Below, in pieces: positions 32,243-41,921 of a stretch of 64,000 nucleotides of DNA (its first letter is position 1; each line of letters begins with the position of its first letter). The translations under genes were made by a program, and so were the position numbers. Source of the DNA: Aurantimonas coralicida DSM 14790 (GTDB lineage Bacteria; Pseudomonadota; Alphaproteobacteria; Rhizobiales; Rhizobiaceae). The stretch spans positions 62,001 through 126,000 of the forward strand of contig NZ_ATXK01000005.1 of NCBI RefSeq assembly GCF_000421645.1. Reading direction: 5' to 3'. The notes under the pieces are model-generated. The model was not told the DNA's origin, searched no databases, and was given only the letters and a program-made list of their open reading frames with translations.

Positions 32243-32823
32243 GCGCCAACATCCTCGTCCTGCCGGGCTCGCTGCGGCTCGCCTCGCACAATCGCAAGCT
32301 GGCCGCCGAGGCGACGCGCATGCTGGCGCTGTCCGACGCAGTGGTGACCCGGCTCGATCTCGCCGATTATCCGCTGCCTCTCTATGACGGCGACCACGAA
32401 CAGGACAACGGCATTCCCGAGAACGCCGTGCTGCTCGCCCACCGTATCGCGGTGCAGGACGGGCTGCTTCTGGTCAGCCCCGAATACAATCACTCGATCC
32501 CGGCAGTGCTGAAGAATGCCATCGACTGGGCGAGCCGCGTGCGCAAGGTGCAGGGCCGGCCCGTGCAGCCCTTCAAGGGGCTGGTCGTAGGCCTTGCCTC
32601 GGCCTCGCCCGGCCGCTTCGGCGGCGCGCGGGGCCTCGAAGCGCTGCGGCTGGTGATGCGGGCGCTGGGCGCCGAGGTGCTCACCCAGCAATGCAGCGTC
32701 GCCGACGCGGCCAATGGCTTCGACGAGAACGGCCGCCTGTCCGACGACATCGCCCGCACCTCGCTGGAATCGCTGGTCGACAAGCTGCTCGATACCTCGC
32801 GCAGCCTCAGCCGCCGCGGCTGA
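32239..32823 (+). CDS. NADPH-dependent FMN reductase family protein
   Basis: This 194-residue flavodoxin-like oxidoreductase has the phosphate loop LPGSLRLASHNRKLA and the flavin-contact motif SPEYNHSIPAVLKNAIDW. It reduces FMN, quinones or chromate-like acceptors with NAD(P)H. It starts at a GTG overlapping the methyltransferase stop, so it is translationally coupled to it. Confidence 0.9.
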   Translation: MSANILVLPGSLRLASHNRKLAAEATRMLALSDAVVTRLDLADYPLPLYDGDHEQDNGIPENAVLLAHRIAVQDGLLLVSPEYNHSIPAVLKNAIDWASRVRKVQGRPVQPFKGLVVGLASASPGRFGGARGLEALRLVMRALGAEVLTQQCSVADAANGFDENGRLSDDIARTSLESLVDKLLDTSRSLSRRG

Positions 32824-32915
32824 CTCATTCCGCCGAGCGTCGAACGCTGCGGCTTGGAACCGGGCACGGGCGCCGCGAATTCCGGTTCGAACAGGCGACG
32901 GCAAGGGAACGCGAC

Positions 32916-33521
32916 ATGAGCATCGACCCGGACCATCCGCAGACGCTGCGTCCGCAGGATCTCCAGCGCACGGTGGAACGCCATCTCCACGATCACTGGA
33001 AATCCTACGCCTTTCAGGGCGGCCTGATGGTGGTCGTCGGCGTCCTGGCGATCCTCGCCCCCTTCGCGGCGACGCTGGCGACGACCCTGCTGTTCGGCTG
33101 GCTGCTGATCTTCGCCGGCATCGTCGGTGCCGTCAGCGCGTTCCGGGCGAAGGGCGCACCGGGCTTCTGGTCGAGCCTCCTCCTGTCGCTGCTCGCGGTC
33201 GTGCTGGGCGCCGTCATCATCTACGATCCGGTGGCCGGCTCGATCACCCTGACCTGGATGCTGAGCTTCTATTTCCTGTTGTCCGGCGTGTTCAACTTCT
33301 CCATCGCCCGCGCCTTCCAGCCGTCGACCGGGCGGTTCTGGCTGCTGGTGGTCTCCGGCCTCGTCGACATCGTGCTGGCGGTCTTCCTGATTCTCGGCCT
33401 GCCGGGCACCGCGGTCTGGGCGGTGGGCCTGTTCCTCGGCATCTCGCTGATCACGTCGGGCATGGCGCTCCTGTTCTCGGCGCTCGACGCGCGCAACAAC
33501 GCGCCCAGCCGGGGGGTGTGA
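32916..33521 (+). CDS. HdeD family membrane protein
   Basis: This 201-residue protein has six predicted membrane helices in three pairs after a short charged N-terminus, the repeated-hairpin pattern of HdeD/DUF308 proteins (GGLMVVVGVLAILAPF, WSSLLLSLLAVVLGAVI, FWLLVVSGLVDIVLAVF). Family members are linked to acid-stress resistance in enterics; the role here is unknown. The ATG at 32916 precedes the conserved region. The next gene follows after one base. Confidence 0.88.
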   Translation: MSIDPDHPQTLRPQDLQRTVERHLHDHWKSYAFQGGLMVVVGVLAILAPFAATLATTLLFGWLLIFAGIVGAVSAFRAKGAPGFWSSLLLSLLAVVLGAVIIYDPVAGSITLTWMLSFYFLLSGVFNFSIARAFQPSTGRFWLLVVSGLVDIVLAVFLILGLPGTAVWAVGLFLGISLITSGMALLFSALDARNNAPSRGV

Positions 33522-33522
33522 C

Positions 33523-34170
33523 ATGAGCCGGTCGCAGGACGATCTGGTCGCGCGCCTTCTGGAGCGCAGCGGCGGCGCGACCTTCGCCGACGATCTGGGC
33601 GTCGATCTTGGCCGCAACGAGCCGATGGGGCTGTTCCTGTGGCTGGTCGCCGCGAACCTGTCGTCGGCGCGCATTTCCGCCGATCAGGCGCTGCGCGCGG
33701 CCAGGGCCCTCAAGGATGCCGGGCTGACGACCGCGCAGCACATGGCCGACGCGACCTGGAAGGAGCGCGTCGTCATCCTCAACCGCAACGGCTATGCGCG
33801 CTTCGACGAGAAGACCTCGCGCTTCCTGCAGGACATGGCCGACCATTGCCTCGCCGAATATGACGGCGACCTGCGCAAGCTGCGCGCGGCGGCCGGAGAG
33901 GACCCGGCCGAGGAGCGCCGGCTCCTGAAAGCCTTCAAGGGCATCGGCGATGTCGGCGTCGACATCTTTTTCCGCGAGGCGCAGATCGCCTGGGACGAGA
34001 TCTATCCCTTCGCCGACAAGCGCGCGCTCAAGGCTGCCGAAGAGCTCGGCCTCGGCAAGGATGCCGAGACCCTGGCCGGCCTCGTGCCGAAGCCACGCTT
34101 TCCGGCGCTCCTGGCCGCGCTTCTCAAGGCCGATCTCGACAAGGCGCTCGACGAGATCGCGAAGGGCTGA
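33523..34170 (+). CDS. HhH-GPD-like protein, function uncertain
   Basis: This 215-residue all-helical protein has a helix-hairpin-helix segment in LLKAFKGIGDVGVDIFF and a downstream aspartate in PFADKRAL at the place of the GPD catalytic Asp. It lacks the lysine of bifunctional endonuclease III enzymes and the cysteine cluster for an iron-sulfur centre. It could be a divergent DNA glycosylase or a non-catalytic relative. It follows hdeD by one base and ends nine bases from a convergent SDR. Confidence 0.7.
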   Translation: MSRSQDDLVARLLERSGGATFADDLGVDLGRNEPMGLFLWLVAANLSSARISADQALRAARALKDAGLTTAQHMADATWKERVVILNRNGYARFDEKTSRFLQDMADHCLAEYDGDLRKLRAAAGEDPAEERRLLKAFKGIGDVGVDIFFREAQIAWDEIYPFADKRALKAAEELGLGKDAETLAGLVPKPRFPALLAALLKADLDKALDEIAKG

Positions 34171-34179
34171 CCCCCGGCC

Positions 34180-34935
34180 TCAGACGTGCTGGCCGCCATT
34201 GATGTGCAGCTCGGAGCCGGTGACGTAGGACGCCTGCCCCGAACACAGGAAGTAGATCACGTCGGCGACTTCCGCGGTCTGGCCGAGGCGGCGCAGCGGG
34301 ATGTCGTCGATCATCTTCTCGGTGCCCGGCGACAGGATCGCCGTCTCGATCTCGCCCGGCGCGATGGCGTTGACCCGGATGCCGGCCGGGCCGAAATCAT
34401 GGGCCATCTCGCGGGTCAGCGAGTTCAGCGCCGCCTTCGACGTGGCATAGGCCGTCCCGGCGAAAGGATGCACCCGGCCGCCGGCGATCGAGGTGATGTT
34501 GACGATCGAGCCCCGTGCCTTGGACAATTCCTTGAACAGGCCGCGCGCCAGCATGATCGGGGCGAAGAAGTTCACCTGGAACACGTCCCGCCACGCATGC
34601 ATGGGCGTGCGGATCGAATCCATGCGCGAGCCGCCCTCGCCCTTGGGCGAGATCGCCGCGTTGTTGACCAGCGCATGCAGCTCCGAGCCGTTCGCCTCCA
34701 GTCGGCGCCGGATCTCCGACACGGCGAAGCCGACATCCTCCTGGTCCGATAGATCGACCCGGATGTGATCCTCGGGGCCGGCCGGCCACGGGCAGTCGTC
34801 GGAGAAATCCTGACGCGAGCAGGTGATCACCCGCCAGCCTTCGCGGGAGAAGCGCTTTACGGTCGCGTGACCGATGCCCCGCGACGCGCCGGTCAGAACC
34901 AGCGTCTTGCGGTCGTCCTGCGGGGTGTCCGCCAT
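34180..34935 (-). CDS. SDR family oxidoreductase
   Basis: This 251-residue classical SDR has the cofactor loop TGASRGIGHAT, the NNAA motif in LVNNAAISPKG, the catalytic Ser in ITSIAGG and YATSK. The N-terminus follows MADTPQDD. Substrate unknown. It is divergent from the YnjB gene with about 140 bp between. Confidence 0.92.
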   Translation of the reverse strand: MADTPQDDRKTLVLTGASRGIGHATVKRFSREGWRVITCSRQDFSDDCPWPAGPEDHIRVDLSDQEDVGFAVSEIRRRLEANGSELHALVNNAAISPKGEGGSRMDSIRTPMHAWRDVFQVNFFAPIMLARGLFKELSKARGSIVNITSIAGGRVHPFAGTAYATSKAALNSLTREMAHDFGPAGIRVNAIAPGEIETAILSPGTEKMIDDIPLRRLGQTAEVADVIYFLCSGQASYVTGSELHINGGQHV

Positions 34936-35079
34936 TGGTAGAGGCCCTCTTCGAAACTCGAATTCCCGCGCCCGGCGATCACGGAATGATCAACTTGTCC
35001 GATGGCGCGCGACATGCGGTTGCTTCTAGCACGTTCGCCGATGCACATAGGCGATCCGGGAAGCGGAGACGAACAATTG

Positions 35080-36324
35080 ATGATGCGTGTCGGCAAAAAT
35101 GCTCGTCTCGTCGCAAGACAGTGCGTCGCTGCTCTGGCGACGGCCCTGCTGCTGGCAGCGCCTGCCCGTGCGGCCGATCCCGATCCGTCCGACTGGCCCG
35201 CGGTTCTCGACGCGGCTGAGGGGCAGACCGTCTATTTCAACGCCTGGGGCGGCTCGCAGAACATCAATGATTACATAGGCTGGGTCGCCGACACGGTAAA
35301 GGACCGCTTCGGCGTCACCCTGCAGCACGTCAAGCTCGACGACACCGCCAACGCCGTCGCCGCCGTCGTTGCGGAAAAGGCCGCCGGCAAGGATACGGGC
35401 GGCTCGGTCGACCTGATCTGGATCAATGGCGAGAACTTCGTCTCCATGCAGGGTGAGGGCCTCCTGGCCGATGGCTTCGCCACCGCCCTGCCCAACTGGA
35501 AATTCGTCGATACCGACAATCCCAGCGTGACCACCGACTTCACCGTGCCGACCAGGGGCCAGGAATCGCCCTGGGGCGGCGCCAAGATGGTGTTCTTCGC
35601 CGATACCGCCCGCAGCGGCGCCATCGCCGACATGCCGCAGGACACCGACGCCTTGCTGGAATGGGCCAAGGCCCATCCCGGCCAGTTCTCCTATCCGGCG
35701 CCGCCGGACTTCATCGGCTCGAGCCTCCTGAAGCAGGTGCTGATCGAGCAGGCACCCGACGCCGCCGTCCTGCAGCAGGCCGCGACCGACGCGAATTTCG
35801 CCGAAACGACGGCGCCTCTATGGGCCTGGCTCGACGCGATCCGCCCGGTGCTGTGGCGCGAGGGGCGCGACTATCCGCAGAACTACCCGGCCATGAAGCA
35901 GCTTCTGGGCGACGGCGAACTCGGCATCATCTTCGCCTTCAACCCGTCCGAGGCCTCGGCCGGTATCGCCGCCGGCGAACTGCCGGACACCGTGCGCTCC
36001 TTCACCTTTCCCGGCGGCACGCTCGGCAACACCCATTTCGTTGCCATTCCCTACAACTCTTCGGCCAAGGCCGGGGCGATGGTGGTCGCCGACTTCCTGA
36101 TCTCGCCGGAAGCGCAATTGCGCAAGGAAGACCCCGCCTATTGGGGCGACCCGACGGTTCTCGCCGTGGACCGGCTGGATGCGGCCGATCGCGAGGCCTT
36201 CGCCGCCATCGACCGGGGTGTCGCCACGCTGCCTCCGTCCGAGCTCGGTCCGGTCCTGCCGGAACCCCACGCCTCCTGGATGACCCGCATCGAGGACGAG
36301 TGGAAGCGCCGCTACGGCGGCTGA
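35080..36324 (+). CDS. ynjB: ABC transporter substrate-binding protein, YnjB family
   Basis: This 414-residue periplasmic protein has a signal peptide (MMRVGKNARLVARQCVAAL, cleaved near ARA-ADP) and the YnjB pattern (VYFNAWGGSQNINDYIGWV, VDLIWINGENFVSM, YPAPPDFIGSSLLKQ). YnjBCD systems have been proposed as thiamine-related importers but the ligand is unsettled. I saw no THI-box (TPP riboswitch) upstream. The start at 35080 follows GGAG and begins the signal peptide. The operon continues with permease and ATPase genes. Confidence 0.88.
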   Translation: MMRVGKNARLVARQCVAALATALLLAAPARAADPDPSDWPAVLDAAEGQTVYFNAWGGSQNINDYIGWVADTVKDRFGVTLQHVKLDDTANAVAAVVAEKAAGKDTGGSVDLIWINGENFVSMQGEGLLADGFATALPNWKFVDTDNPSVTTDFTVPTRGQESPWGGAKMVFFADTARSGAIADMPQDTDALLEWAKAHPGQFSYPAPPDFIGSSLLKQVLIEQAPDAAVLQQAATDANFAETTAPLWAWLDAIRPVLWREGRDYPQNYPAMKQLLGDGELGIIFAFNPSEASAGIAAGELPDTVRSFTFPGGTLGNTHFVAIPYNSSAKAGAMVVADFLISPEAQLRKEDPAYWGDPTVLAVDRLDAADREAFAAIDRGVATLPPSELGPVLPEPHASWMTRIEDEWKRRYGG

Positions 36325-36395
36325 TGACCCGCACGGATGCCCCTGCCCGAACACCCGGTCCGCCTCGAAGGGCGCTCGGCGGCCTGACGCCATGA
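36324..36395 (+). CDS. 23-codon bridging ORF between ynjB and ynjC
   Basis: The ATG overlaps the ynjB stop (TGATG) and its TGA overlaps the ynjC start (ATGA). The predicted peptide is Pro/Arg-rich with no recognised domain and no ribosome-binding site of its own. It may only serve translational coupling across the 67-bp gap, or be chance. Confidence 0.3.
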   Translation: MTRTDAPARTPGPPRRALGGLTP

Positions 36396-38122
36396 AGGGC
36401 GACGCGCCCCCCTGCCGGCTGTGCTTCACGGCGATCCTGCCGGCGCTTCTGACGCTGCTCCTTGCCGCGCCCGTCGCCGTCGGGCTGGCCGGGGTGGCGC
36501 TGCCGGCCTTCGGCTATCTGCCGGCGCTCGGCGGCAACGCCGTCTCCCTCGAACCGCTGCGGGCCGTTCTGGCCGCGCCGGGCATCGGCGTCTCCGTCGG
36601 GCTCAGCTTCGCGGCCGGGCTCCTGACCACGGCCGTGTCGGTCGTCGGCGTCGCGCTGTTCCTCGCCGCCTTTTCCGGTAGCCGGGGCATGGGCGTGGTG
36701 CGGCAGGCGCTGGCGCCGCTTCTGGCCGTTCCCCATGCGGCGGCGGCCTTCGGCATTCTGTTCCTGATCGCGCCCTCCGGCCTTCTCTTCCGCCTTGCCG
36801 CGGTGCCGCTCGGCCTCGAGCGTCCGCCGGACCTTCTGATCGTCGGCGATCCGCTGGCCCTGTCGATGATGGCGGCGCTCGTCGCCAAGGAGATGCCCTT
36901 CCTGATGCTGGTCGCCTTCGCGGCCCTGCCGCAGGCCGATCCCGAGCGCCGGCAGCGGCTCGGCCGGTCGCTCGGCTATGGGCGGATGGCCGCCTTTCTC
37001 CTCACCGTCTGGCCATCGGTCTATCGCCAGATCCGGCTGCCGGTGATCGCGGTCGCTGCCTTCGCCTCGGCCGTCGTCGACGTGGCGCTGATCCTCGGAC
37101 CCTCGACGCCAGCGCCGCTCGCCGTCCGACTGATCGGCTGGATGAACGATCCCGATCTGGCGATGCGCTTCCAGGCCTCAGCCGGCGCGCTGGTGCAGCT
37201 GGTGGTGACGCTCGCCGTCATCCTCGCCTGGCTCGGCCTCGAACGGGTCGGTGGCTGGCTCATTCGCCGCGAGGCGGCGAAGGGCCGGCGCCATGCCTCC
37301 GACGCGGCGCTGCGCGGCCTTGCCGCCCTGCCCGTGCCGCTCGCCGCTCTCGCGGTGTTCGTCGGGCTTGCGCTCCTTTTCCTGTGGTCGGTCGCCGGCT
37401 TCTGGGGCTTTCCCGATCTCCTGCCGCCGACCCTCAACCTCCAAAGCTGGCGCCGCGCCGTCGATGCCGCCAGCGGGCCGTTGTGGACGAGCTTCGCCGT
37501 CGCGCTGGCCGCGACGACGATAGCCCTCGGGCTCGTCGTGACCCTCCTGGAAGCCCGTCGCCGGCGGTTCCCCGCCGCGCGTGCCGGCGAGGTCCGCCTG
37601 CCCTCGGCGATCGCCGGCCTGATCTACCTGCCGCTGATCGTCCCCCAGATCGCCTTCGTCTTCGGCCTGCAGGTGCTGATCCTCGTTGCCGGACTGACGC
37701 CCTCGGTGCCGCTGCTGGTCGCCGCCCATCTGATCTTCGTCGCGCCCTATGCGGCGCTGGCGCTGGCCGATCCGTGGTTCGCCCTCGACCCGCGCTACGA
37801 GCGGGTCGCAGCCGGGCTCGGCCGGTCGCGCCGGGCGATCTTCTTCCGCGTCCGCCTGCCGATGCTGACGGCGCCGATCCTGACCGCACTGGCCATCGGC
37901 TTTGCCGTCTCCATCGGCCAGTATCTGCCGACTGTGCTGATCGGCGCCGGACGCCTGCCGACGATCACCACCGAGGCGGTGGCGCTGGCCGCCGGCGGCA
38001 ACCGGCGGGTCATCGGCGCCTATGCCCTCCTGCAGACCGCACTGCCCTTCCTCGCCTTCGCCGCCGCCAGTCTCGTGCCGGTCTTGCTTGCGCGCGGCCG
38101 TCGCGGCATGAGGGCGCCATGA
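36392..38122 (+). CDS. ynjC: ABC transporter permease, YnjC family (fused double permease)
   Basis: This 576-residue protein with about twelve membrane helices consists of two BPD-type permease halves, each with an EAA-like loop (ERRQRLGRSLGYGRMAAF in the first, ERVAAGLGRSRRAIFFRVRLPM in the second). It forms the full channel for YnjB and YnjD. The start ATG overlaps the short upstream ORF, and the stop overlaps the ynjD start. Confidence 0.9.
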   Translation: MKGDAPPCRLCFTAILPALLTLLLAAPVAVGLAGVALPAFGYLPALGGNAVSLEPLRAVLAAPGIGVSVGLSFAAGLLTTAVSVVGVALFLAAFSGSRGMGVVRQALAPLLAVPHAAAAFGILFLIAPSGLLFRLAAVPLGLERPPDLLIVGDPLALSMMAALVAKEMPFLMLVAFAALPQADPERRQRLGRSLGYGRMAAFLLTVWPSVYRQIRLPVIAVAAFASAVVDVALILGPSTPAPLAVRLIGWMNDPDLAMRFQASAGALVQLVVTLAVILAWLGLERVGGWLIRREAAKGRRHASDAALRGLAALPVPLAALAVFVGLALLFLWSVAGFWGFPDLLPPTLNLQSWRRAVDAASGPLWTSFAVALAATTIALGLVVTLLEARRRRFPAARAGEVRLPSAIAGLIYLPLIVPQIAFVFGLQVLILVAGLTPSVPLLVAAHLIFVAPYAALALADPWFALDPRYERVAAGLGRSRRAIFFRVRLPMLTAPILTALAIGFAVSIGQYLPTVLIGAGRLPTITTEAVALAAGGNRRVIGAYALLQTALPFLAFAAASLVPVLLARGRRGMRAP

Positions 38123-38781
38123 CCACAGACGAAGGATTGCGCCTCGACGCGGTCGAGATCAGCCTTGGAACCCGCCGGCTCCTCACCCTCGACCGGCTGG
38201 TGCCACCGGGCCAGACGCTCAGCGTCATGGGACCGTCCGGCTCCGGCAAGTCGACGCTGTTCGCGCTGATCGCCGGCTTCCTCGATCCCGCCTTCACCGC
38301 GACCGGGCGGGCGCTTCTCAACGGCCGCGACCTGACCGGGCTGCCGCCGGAGCGGCGCCGGGTGGGCCTGCTCTTTCAGGACGCGCTGCTCTATCCGCAC
38401 ATGTCGGTCGGCGGCAATCTGCTCTTCGGCCTGTCGGCGCAGGTGAAGGGCCGCAGCCGCCGCCGCGCCGCCGCCGAGGCGATGCTGAAGCGCGTCGGCC
38501 TGCCCGGCCATCTCGACCGCGATCCGGCGACGCTGTCGGGTGGCCAGGCGGCTCGGGTGGCTCTTGCCCGCACGCTGCTGGCCGACCCCGAGGCGCTGCT
38601 TCTCGACGAACCCTTCTCGCGGCTCGACACGGACCTGCGCCAGACCGTGCGGCAGCTGGTCTTCGATCTCGTCGCCGAGCGGCAGATCCCGGCACTGCTG
38701 GTCACCCACGACCGGGCCGACGCCGAGGCCGCCGGCGGGCCGATCGTCGATCTCGGCGCCGGAGCCGGAGCCGCACCGTGA
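38119..38781 (+). CDS. ynjD: ABC transporter ATP-binding protein, YnjD family
   Basis: This 220-residue ATPase has the Walker A GPSGSGKST, Q-loop LLFQDALLYPHM, signature LSGGQAARVALAR, Walker B ALLLDEPF and H-loop VTHDRADA. It powers the YnjBCD importer. It overlaps ynjC as ATGA and the hrpB start as GTGA, so the helicase gene is translationally linked to a transporter operon. Confidence 0.93.
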   Translation: MTTDEGLRLDAVEISLGTRRLLTLDRLVPPGQTLSVMGPSGSGKSTLFALIAGFLDPAFTATGRALLNGRDLTGLPPERRRVGLLFQDALLYPHMSVGGNLLFGLSAQVKGRSRRRAAAEAMLKRVGLPGHLDRDPATLSGGQAARVALARTLLADPEALLLDEPFSRLDTDLRQTVRQLVFDLVAERQIPALLVTHDRADAEAAGGPIVDLGAGAGAAP

Positions 38782-41264
38782 CGCCCGTGCCCCTGCCCGA
38801 TCTCCCGGTCAAGGACGTTCTCAGCGACTTGTCGGCGGCGATGGCGGCGCGCGGCCGCGCCGTCCTCGTCGCGCCTCCCGGCGCCGGCAAGACGACGCTG
38901 GTGCCGCTCGCCTTCCTGGCCGAGCCATGGCTGGGCGACGGCAAGATCATCCTTGTCGAGCCGCGGCGCCTCGCCGCCCGCGCCGCCGCACGGCGCATGG
39001 CCGACCTTCTCGGCGAGGCGGTCGGCGACACGATCGGCTGGCGCATGCGGCTCGACACGAAGGTGTCGCGCAGGACCCGCATCGAGGTTGTCACCGAAGG
39101 CGTCTTCACCCGCATGATCCTGTCGGACCCGGAGCTCGCCGGCGTTTCGGCCGTCCTCTTCGACGAATTCCACGAACGCTCGCTGGACGGCGATTTCGGC
39201 CTGGCGCTGGCCATCGACGTCGCTTCGGCCCTGCGCGAGGATCTGAAGCTCCTCGTCATGTCCGCGACGCTGGACGGCGCCCGCGTGGCGACGCTTCTGG
39301 GCGATACGGCGGGCGACCCGGTCGCCGTCGTCGAAAGCCATGGCCGCGCCTTCCCGGTGACCCTGCACTATCGCGACCGGCCGGGCACCGAGCCCGTTGA
39401 GGACGCCGTGGTCGCCGCGATCCGCGCCGCGCTCACCGAGGAGTGCGGCAGCCTGCTAGTCTTCCTGCCCGGCCAGCGGGAGATCGAGCGGGTCGCCGAG
39501 CGCCTGCGACCGCTGGTGGGAGAAAAGGTCGATGTCGCTCCGCTATACGGGGCCATGGAAGGCGCCGCCCAGGATCGCGCCGTGCGCCCGGCCCCGGAAG
39601 GACGGCGCAAGGTGGTGCTCGCCACCTCCATCGCCGAGACCTCGCTGACCATCGACGGCGTGTCGATGATCGTCGATGCCGGGCTGCGCCGCCAGCCGGT
39701 CTTCGAGCCGGCGACAGGCCTGTCGCGATTGGAAACCGTGCGCATCTCCAGGGCCGCGGCCGACCAGCGCGCCGGCCGCGCCGGACGCACCGCGCCGGGC
39801 ACCGCGATTCGCCTTTGGCGCGAGGAGCAGACGGCGGCGCTCGCCCCCTTCGACCGGCCGGAAATCCTCGCCACGGACCTGTCGGGTCTCGTCCTCGACT
39901 GCGCTGCCTGGGGTGTTGCCGAGCCGGCCGACCTGGCCTTTCTCGATCCCCCGCCCGGCCCCGCCGTCGCCGAGGCGCGCGCGCTCCTGACCGAGCTCGG
40001 CGCGCTCGACACCGATGGTCGGCTGACGCCGACGGGCGAGGCCATGCGCGGCCTGCCGCTGCCGCCGCGGCTGGCCCATATGGTGGTGGCGGCCGGCGAT
40101 ACGGCGCGACGCGACGCGGCGCTGCTGGCGGTGCTCCTGACCGAACGCGGCCTCGGCGGCACCGACATCGATCTCGGCGAACGCCTGCGCCGGCTGGGCG
40201 GCGACCGCTCGCCGCGCGCCAAGGCCGCCGCCGGTCTTGCCGGCCGGATCGCCAGCGATGCCAGGGCGACCGCGCCGCCGCGTTCGGCGGAGCCTGCCAC
40301 CGAGCCCGGCGAATTGCTGGCGCTCGCCTATCCCGACCGCATCGCCATCGCCCGCGGGGCGCACGGCCATTTCGTGCTGGCCAATGGCCGCGGCGGCGTC
40401 GTGGACGCGGCGTCGAGTCTCGCCCGCGAACGATTCCTCGTCGTCGCCGAACTTCAGGGCCAGGCCCGGGCCGGGCGCATTCTCTCGGCCGCGCGCCTGT
40501 CGTCCGACGCAATGGAGCGCCTCGTTGCCGAACGCGGCGTCAGCGAGGACGTCGTGACCTTCGACACGGCGTCGAGGCAGGTGCGCGCCCGCCGGGTGCG
40601 CCGGCTCGGCCGCGCCACCCTGTCCGAAGCGCCGCTGCCGACCCCGACCGGAGAGGCGACGACGCGCGCGCTGGCCGACGGCCTGCGCCGTCTCGGCTTC
40701 GCCGCCCTGCCGCTGGGCAAGGACAACGAGCGGCTGCTGCGCCGCCTGCGCTTCCTGGCCGCCGCCTATGGCCCGCCCTGGCCGGACCTTTCCGACGCCG
40801 CGCTGCTCGCCAGCCTCGAGGACTGGCTGATGCCCTATCTGCCGGGCGTCACCGGGCTCGCCCAGATCACGCCCGGGCAGATCTCAGAGGCGCTGCGCAG
40901 CCTCGTCCCGCACGCGGCGGCCAACCGGCTGGAAGCGCTGGCGCCCTCCCATTACGAGGCGCCGACCGGCTCGCGCGTGCCGATCCGCTACGAAGCCGAC
41001 CAGCCGGTGCTGGCGATCCGTGTGCAGGAGCTCTTCGGCCTGTCGCAGCACCCCACCATCGCCGATGGTTGCCTGAAGCTGACCGTCGAGCTCCTGTCGC
41101 CGGCCCATCGCCCGATCCAGATCACCCGCGACCTGCCCGGCTTCTGGGCCGGCTCCTGGTCCGACGTACGCGCCGACCTGCGCGGCCGCTATCCCCGCCA
41201 TGCCTGGCCGGAAGACCCGGCCAGCGCACACCCCACCGCCCGGGCCAAGCCCCGCGGACAATAG
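38778..41264 (+). CDS. hrpB: ATP-dependent helicase HrpB
   Basis: This 828-residue DEAH-type helicase starts at GTG. Motif I is APPGAGKTTLVPLAF, motif II is DEFHERSLDGD, motif III is MSATLDG and motif VI is QRAGRAGRTAPG. The HA2 and HrpB-specific C-terminal domains follow, ending near FWAGSWSDVRADLRGRYPRH, typical of the family. It acts on RNA or RNA-DNA in the cytoplasm; the physiological role is poorly known. Confidence 0.95.
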   Translation: MTPVPLPDLPVKDVLSDLSAAMAARGRAVLVAPPGAGKTTLVPLAFLAEPWLGDGKIILVEPRRLAARAAARRMADLLGEAVGDTIGWRMRLDTKVSRRTRIEVVTEGVFTRMILSDPELAGVSAVLFDEFHERSLDGDFGLALAIDVASALREDLKLLVMSATLDGARVATLLGDTAGDPVAVVESHGRAFPVTLHYRDRPGTEPVEDAVVAAIRAALTEECGSLLVFLPGQREIERVAERLRPLVGEKVDVAPLYGAMEGAAQDRAVRPAPEGRRKVVLATSIAETSLTIDGVSMIVDAGLRRQPVFEPATGLSRLETVRISRAAADQRAGRAGRTAPGTAIRLWREEQTAALAPFDRPEILATDLSGLVLDCAAWGVAEPADLAFLDPPPGPAVAEARALLTELGALDTDGRLTPTGEAMRGLPLPPRLAHMVVAAGDTARRDAALLAVLLTERGLGGTDIDLGERLRRLGGDRSPRAKAAAGLAGRIASDARATAPPRSAEPATEPGELLALAYPDRIAIARGAHGHFVLANGRGGVVDAASSLARERFLVVAELQGQARAGRILSAARLSSDAMERLVAERGVSEDVVTFDTASRQVRARRVRRLGRATLSEAPLPTPTGEATTRALADGLRRLGFAALPLGKDNERLLRRLRFLAAAYGPPWPDLSDAALLASLEDWLMPYLPGVTGLAQITPGQISEALRSLVPHAAANRLEALAPSHYEAPTGSRVPIRYEADQPVLAIRVQELFGLSQHPTIADGCLKLTVELLSPAHRPIQITRDLPGFWAGSWSDVRADLRGRYPRHAWPEDPASAHPTARAKPRGQ

Positions 41265-41509
41265 GAGCCTGGGGCGCTGCAGCCATCGCGACGGTGCCGC
41301 GGCAACCGGCAGGCGCACGACGCATCTGAAGAGCGGGAGGGAATGACGGCGACGCGCGGCGCCGTCCGGATCGCTCGATGAGCCGAAGTTCGTTCTTGGG
41401 CCGCGTCAGGCTCCACCAGCGCACCATCGCTCCTTGCCGTGCGCCCCCGGATCGGTTAGGGAGATTTCGGTCATGCCGATCCGTTCGCCGGATCCCGCCC
41501 GCGACCCGG
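41265..41509. other. intergenic region before the tRNA-Arg locus
   Basis: 245 bp with no supported gene. It must contain the promoter of the original tRNA-Arg. Confidence 0.4.
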
Positions 41510-41552
<43 letters not shown>

Positions 41553-41651
41553 GAAGTCAAGGGCTGCTGGTTTGTGAGAGACGTAGAAAAGGAGTTTGTT
41601 TACAAAGGTTTGCGGGAGTTACCGTTGAGGCTTCCACCCTACAGGTTTTCC

Positions 41652-41671
41652 GCGTAAGCACTGCGTAAGCA
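41652..41671 (+). repeat. tandem 9-bp repeats next to tRNA-Arg
   Basis: GCGTAAGCA occurs twice with an 11-bp period, four bases before the intact tRNA. Short direct repeats at this place resemble arm-type binding sites of tyrosine recombinases at attachment sites; inference only. Confidence 0.5.
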
Positions 41672-41675
41672 ACAG

Positions 41676-41752
41676 GCACCCATAGCTCAGCTGGATAGAG
41701 CGCTACCCTCCGAAGGTAGAGGTCTCAGGTTCGAATCCTGATGGGTGCGCCA
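41676..41752 (+). tRNA. tRNA-Arg (anticodon CCG)
   Basis: This 77-nt cloverleaf has acceptor GCACCCA/TGGGTGC, discriminator G and encoded CCA; D stem GCTC/GAGC; anticodon stem CTACC/GGTAG around loop CTCCGAA; variable AGGTC; and T arm TCAGG-TTCGAAT-CCTGA. It reads CGG codons. It differs from the broken copy at positions that keep pairing (acceptor A7 and anticodon stem A), so it looks like an imported or diverged homologue. Confidence 0.97.
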
Positions 41753-41921
41753 CCCCTCTCTTTGGGGATGGCGCTACAAGCGCTCGCCGAGCACTCAATA
41801 AGATGACACTGTTGCGGTATGTGAGCGTGCCGGCGATTGGCGCCCAGTCGAGTTGCGCGGCACTGACCGTGCCCTCTTAAACCGACCGTAACGAGATCGC
41901 CTCGGCGTTAGGCCCATCGGA

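Noticed and set aside
34936..35079. TPP riboswitch before the YnjBCD operon
   Set aside because: The operon family is sometimes called thiamine transport, but no THI-box core sequence is visible in the leader.
41122..41427. 101-codon minus-strand frame overlapping the end of hrpB
   Set aside because: It overlaps hrpB antisense for half its length and has no family features.
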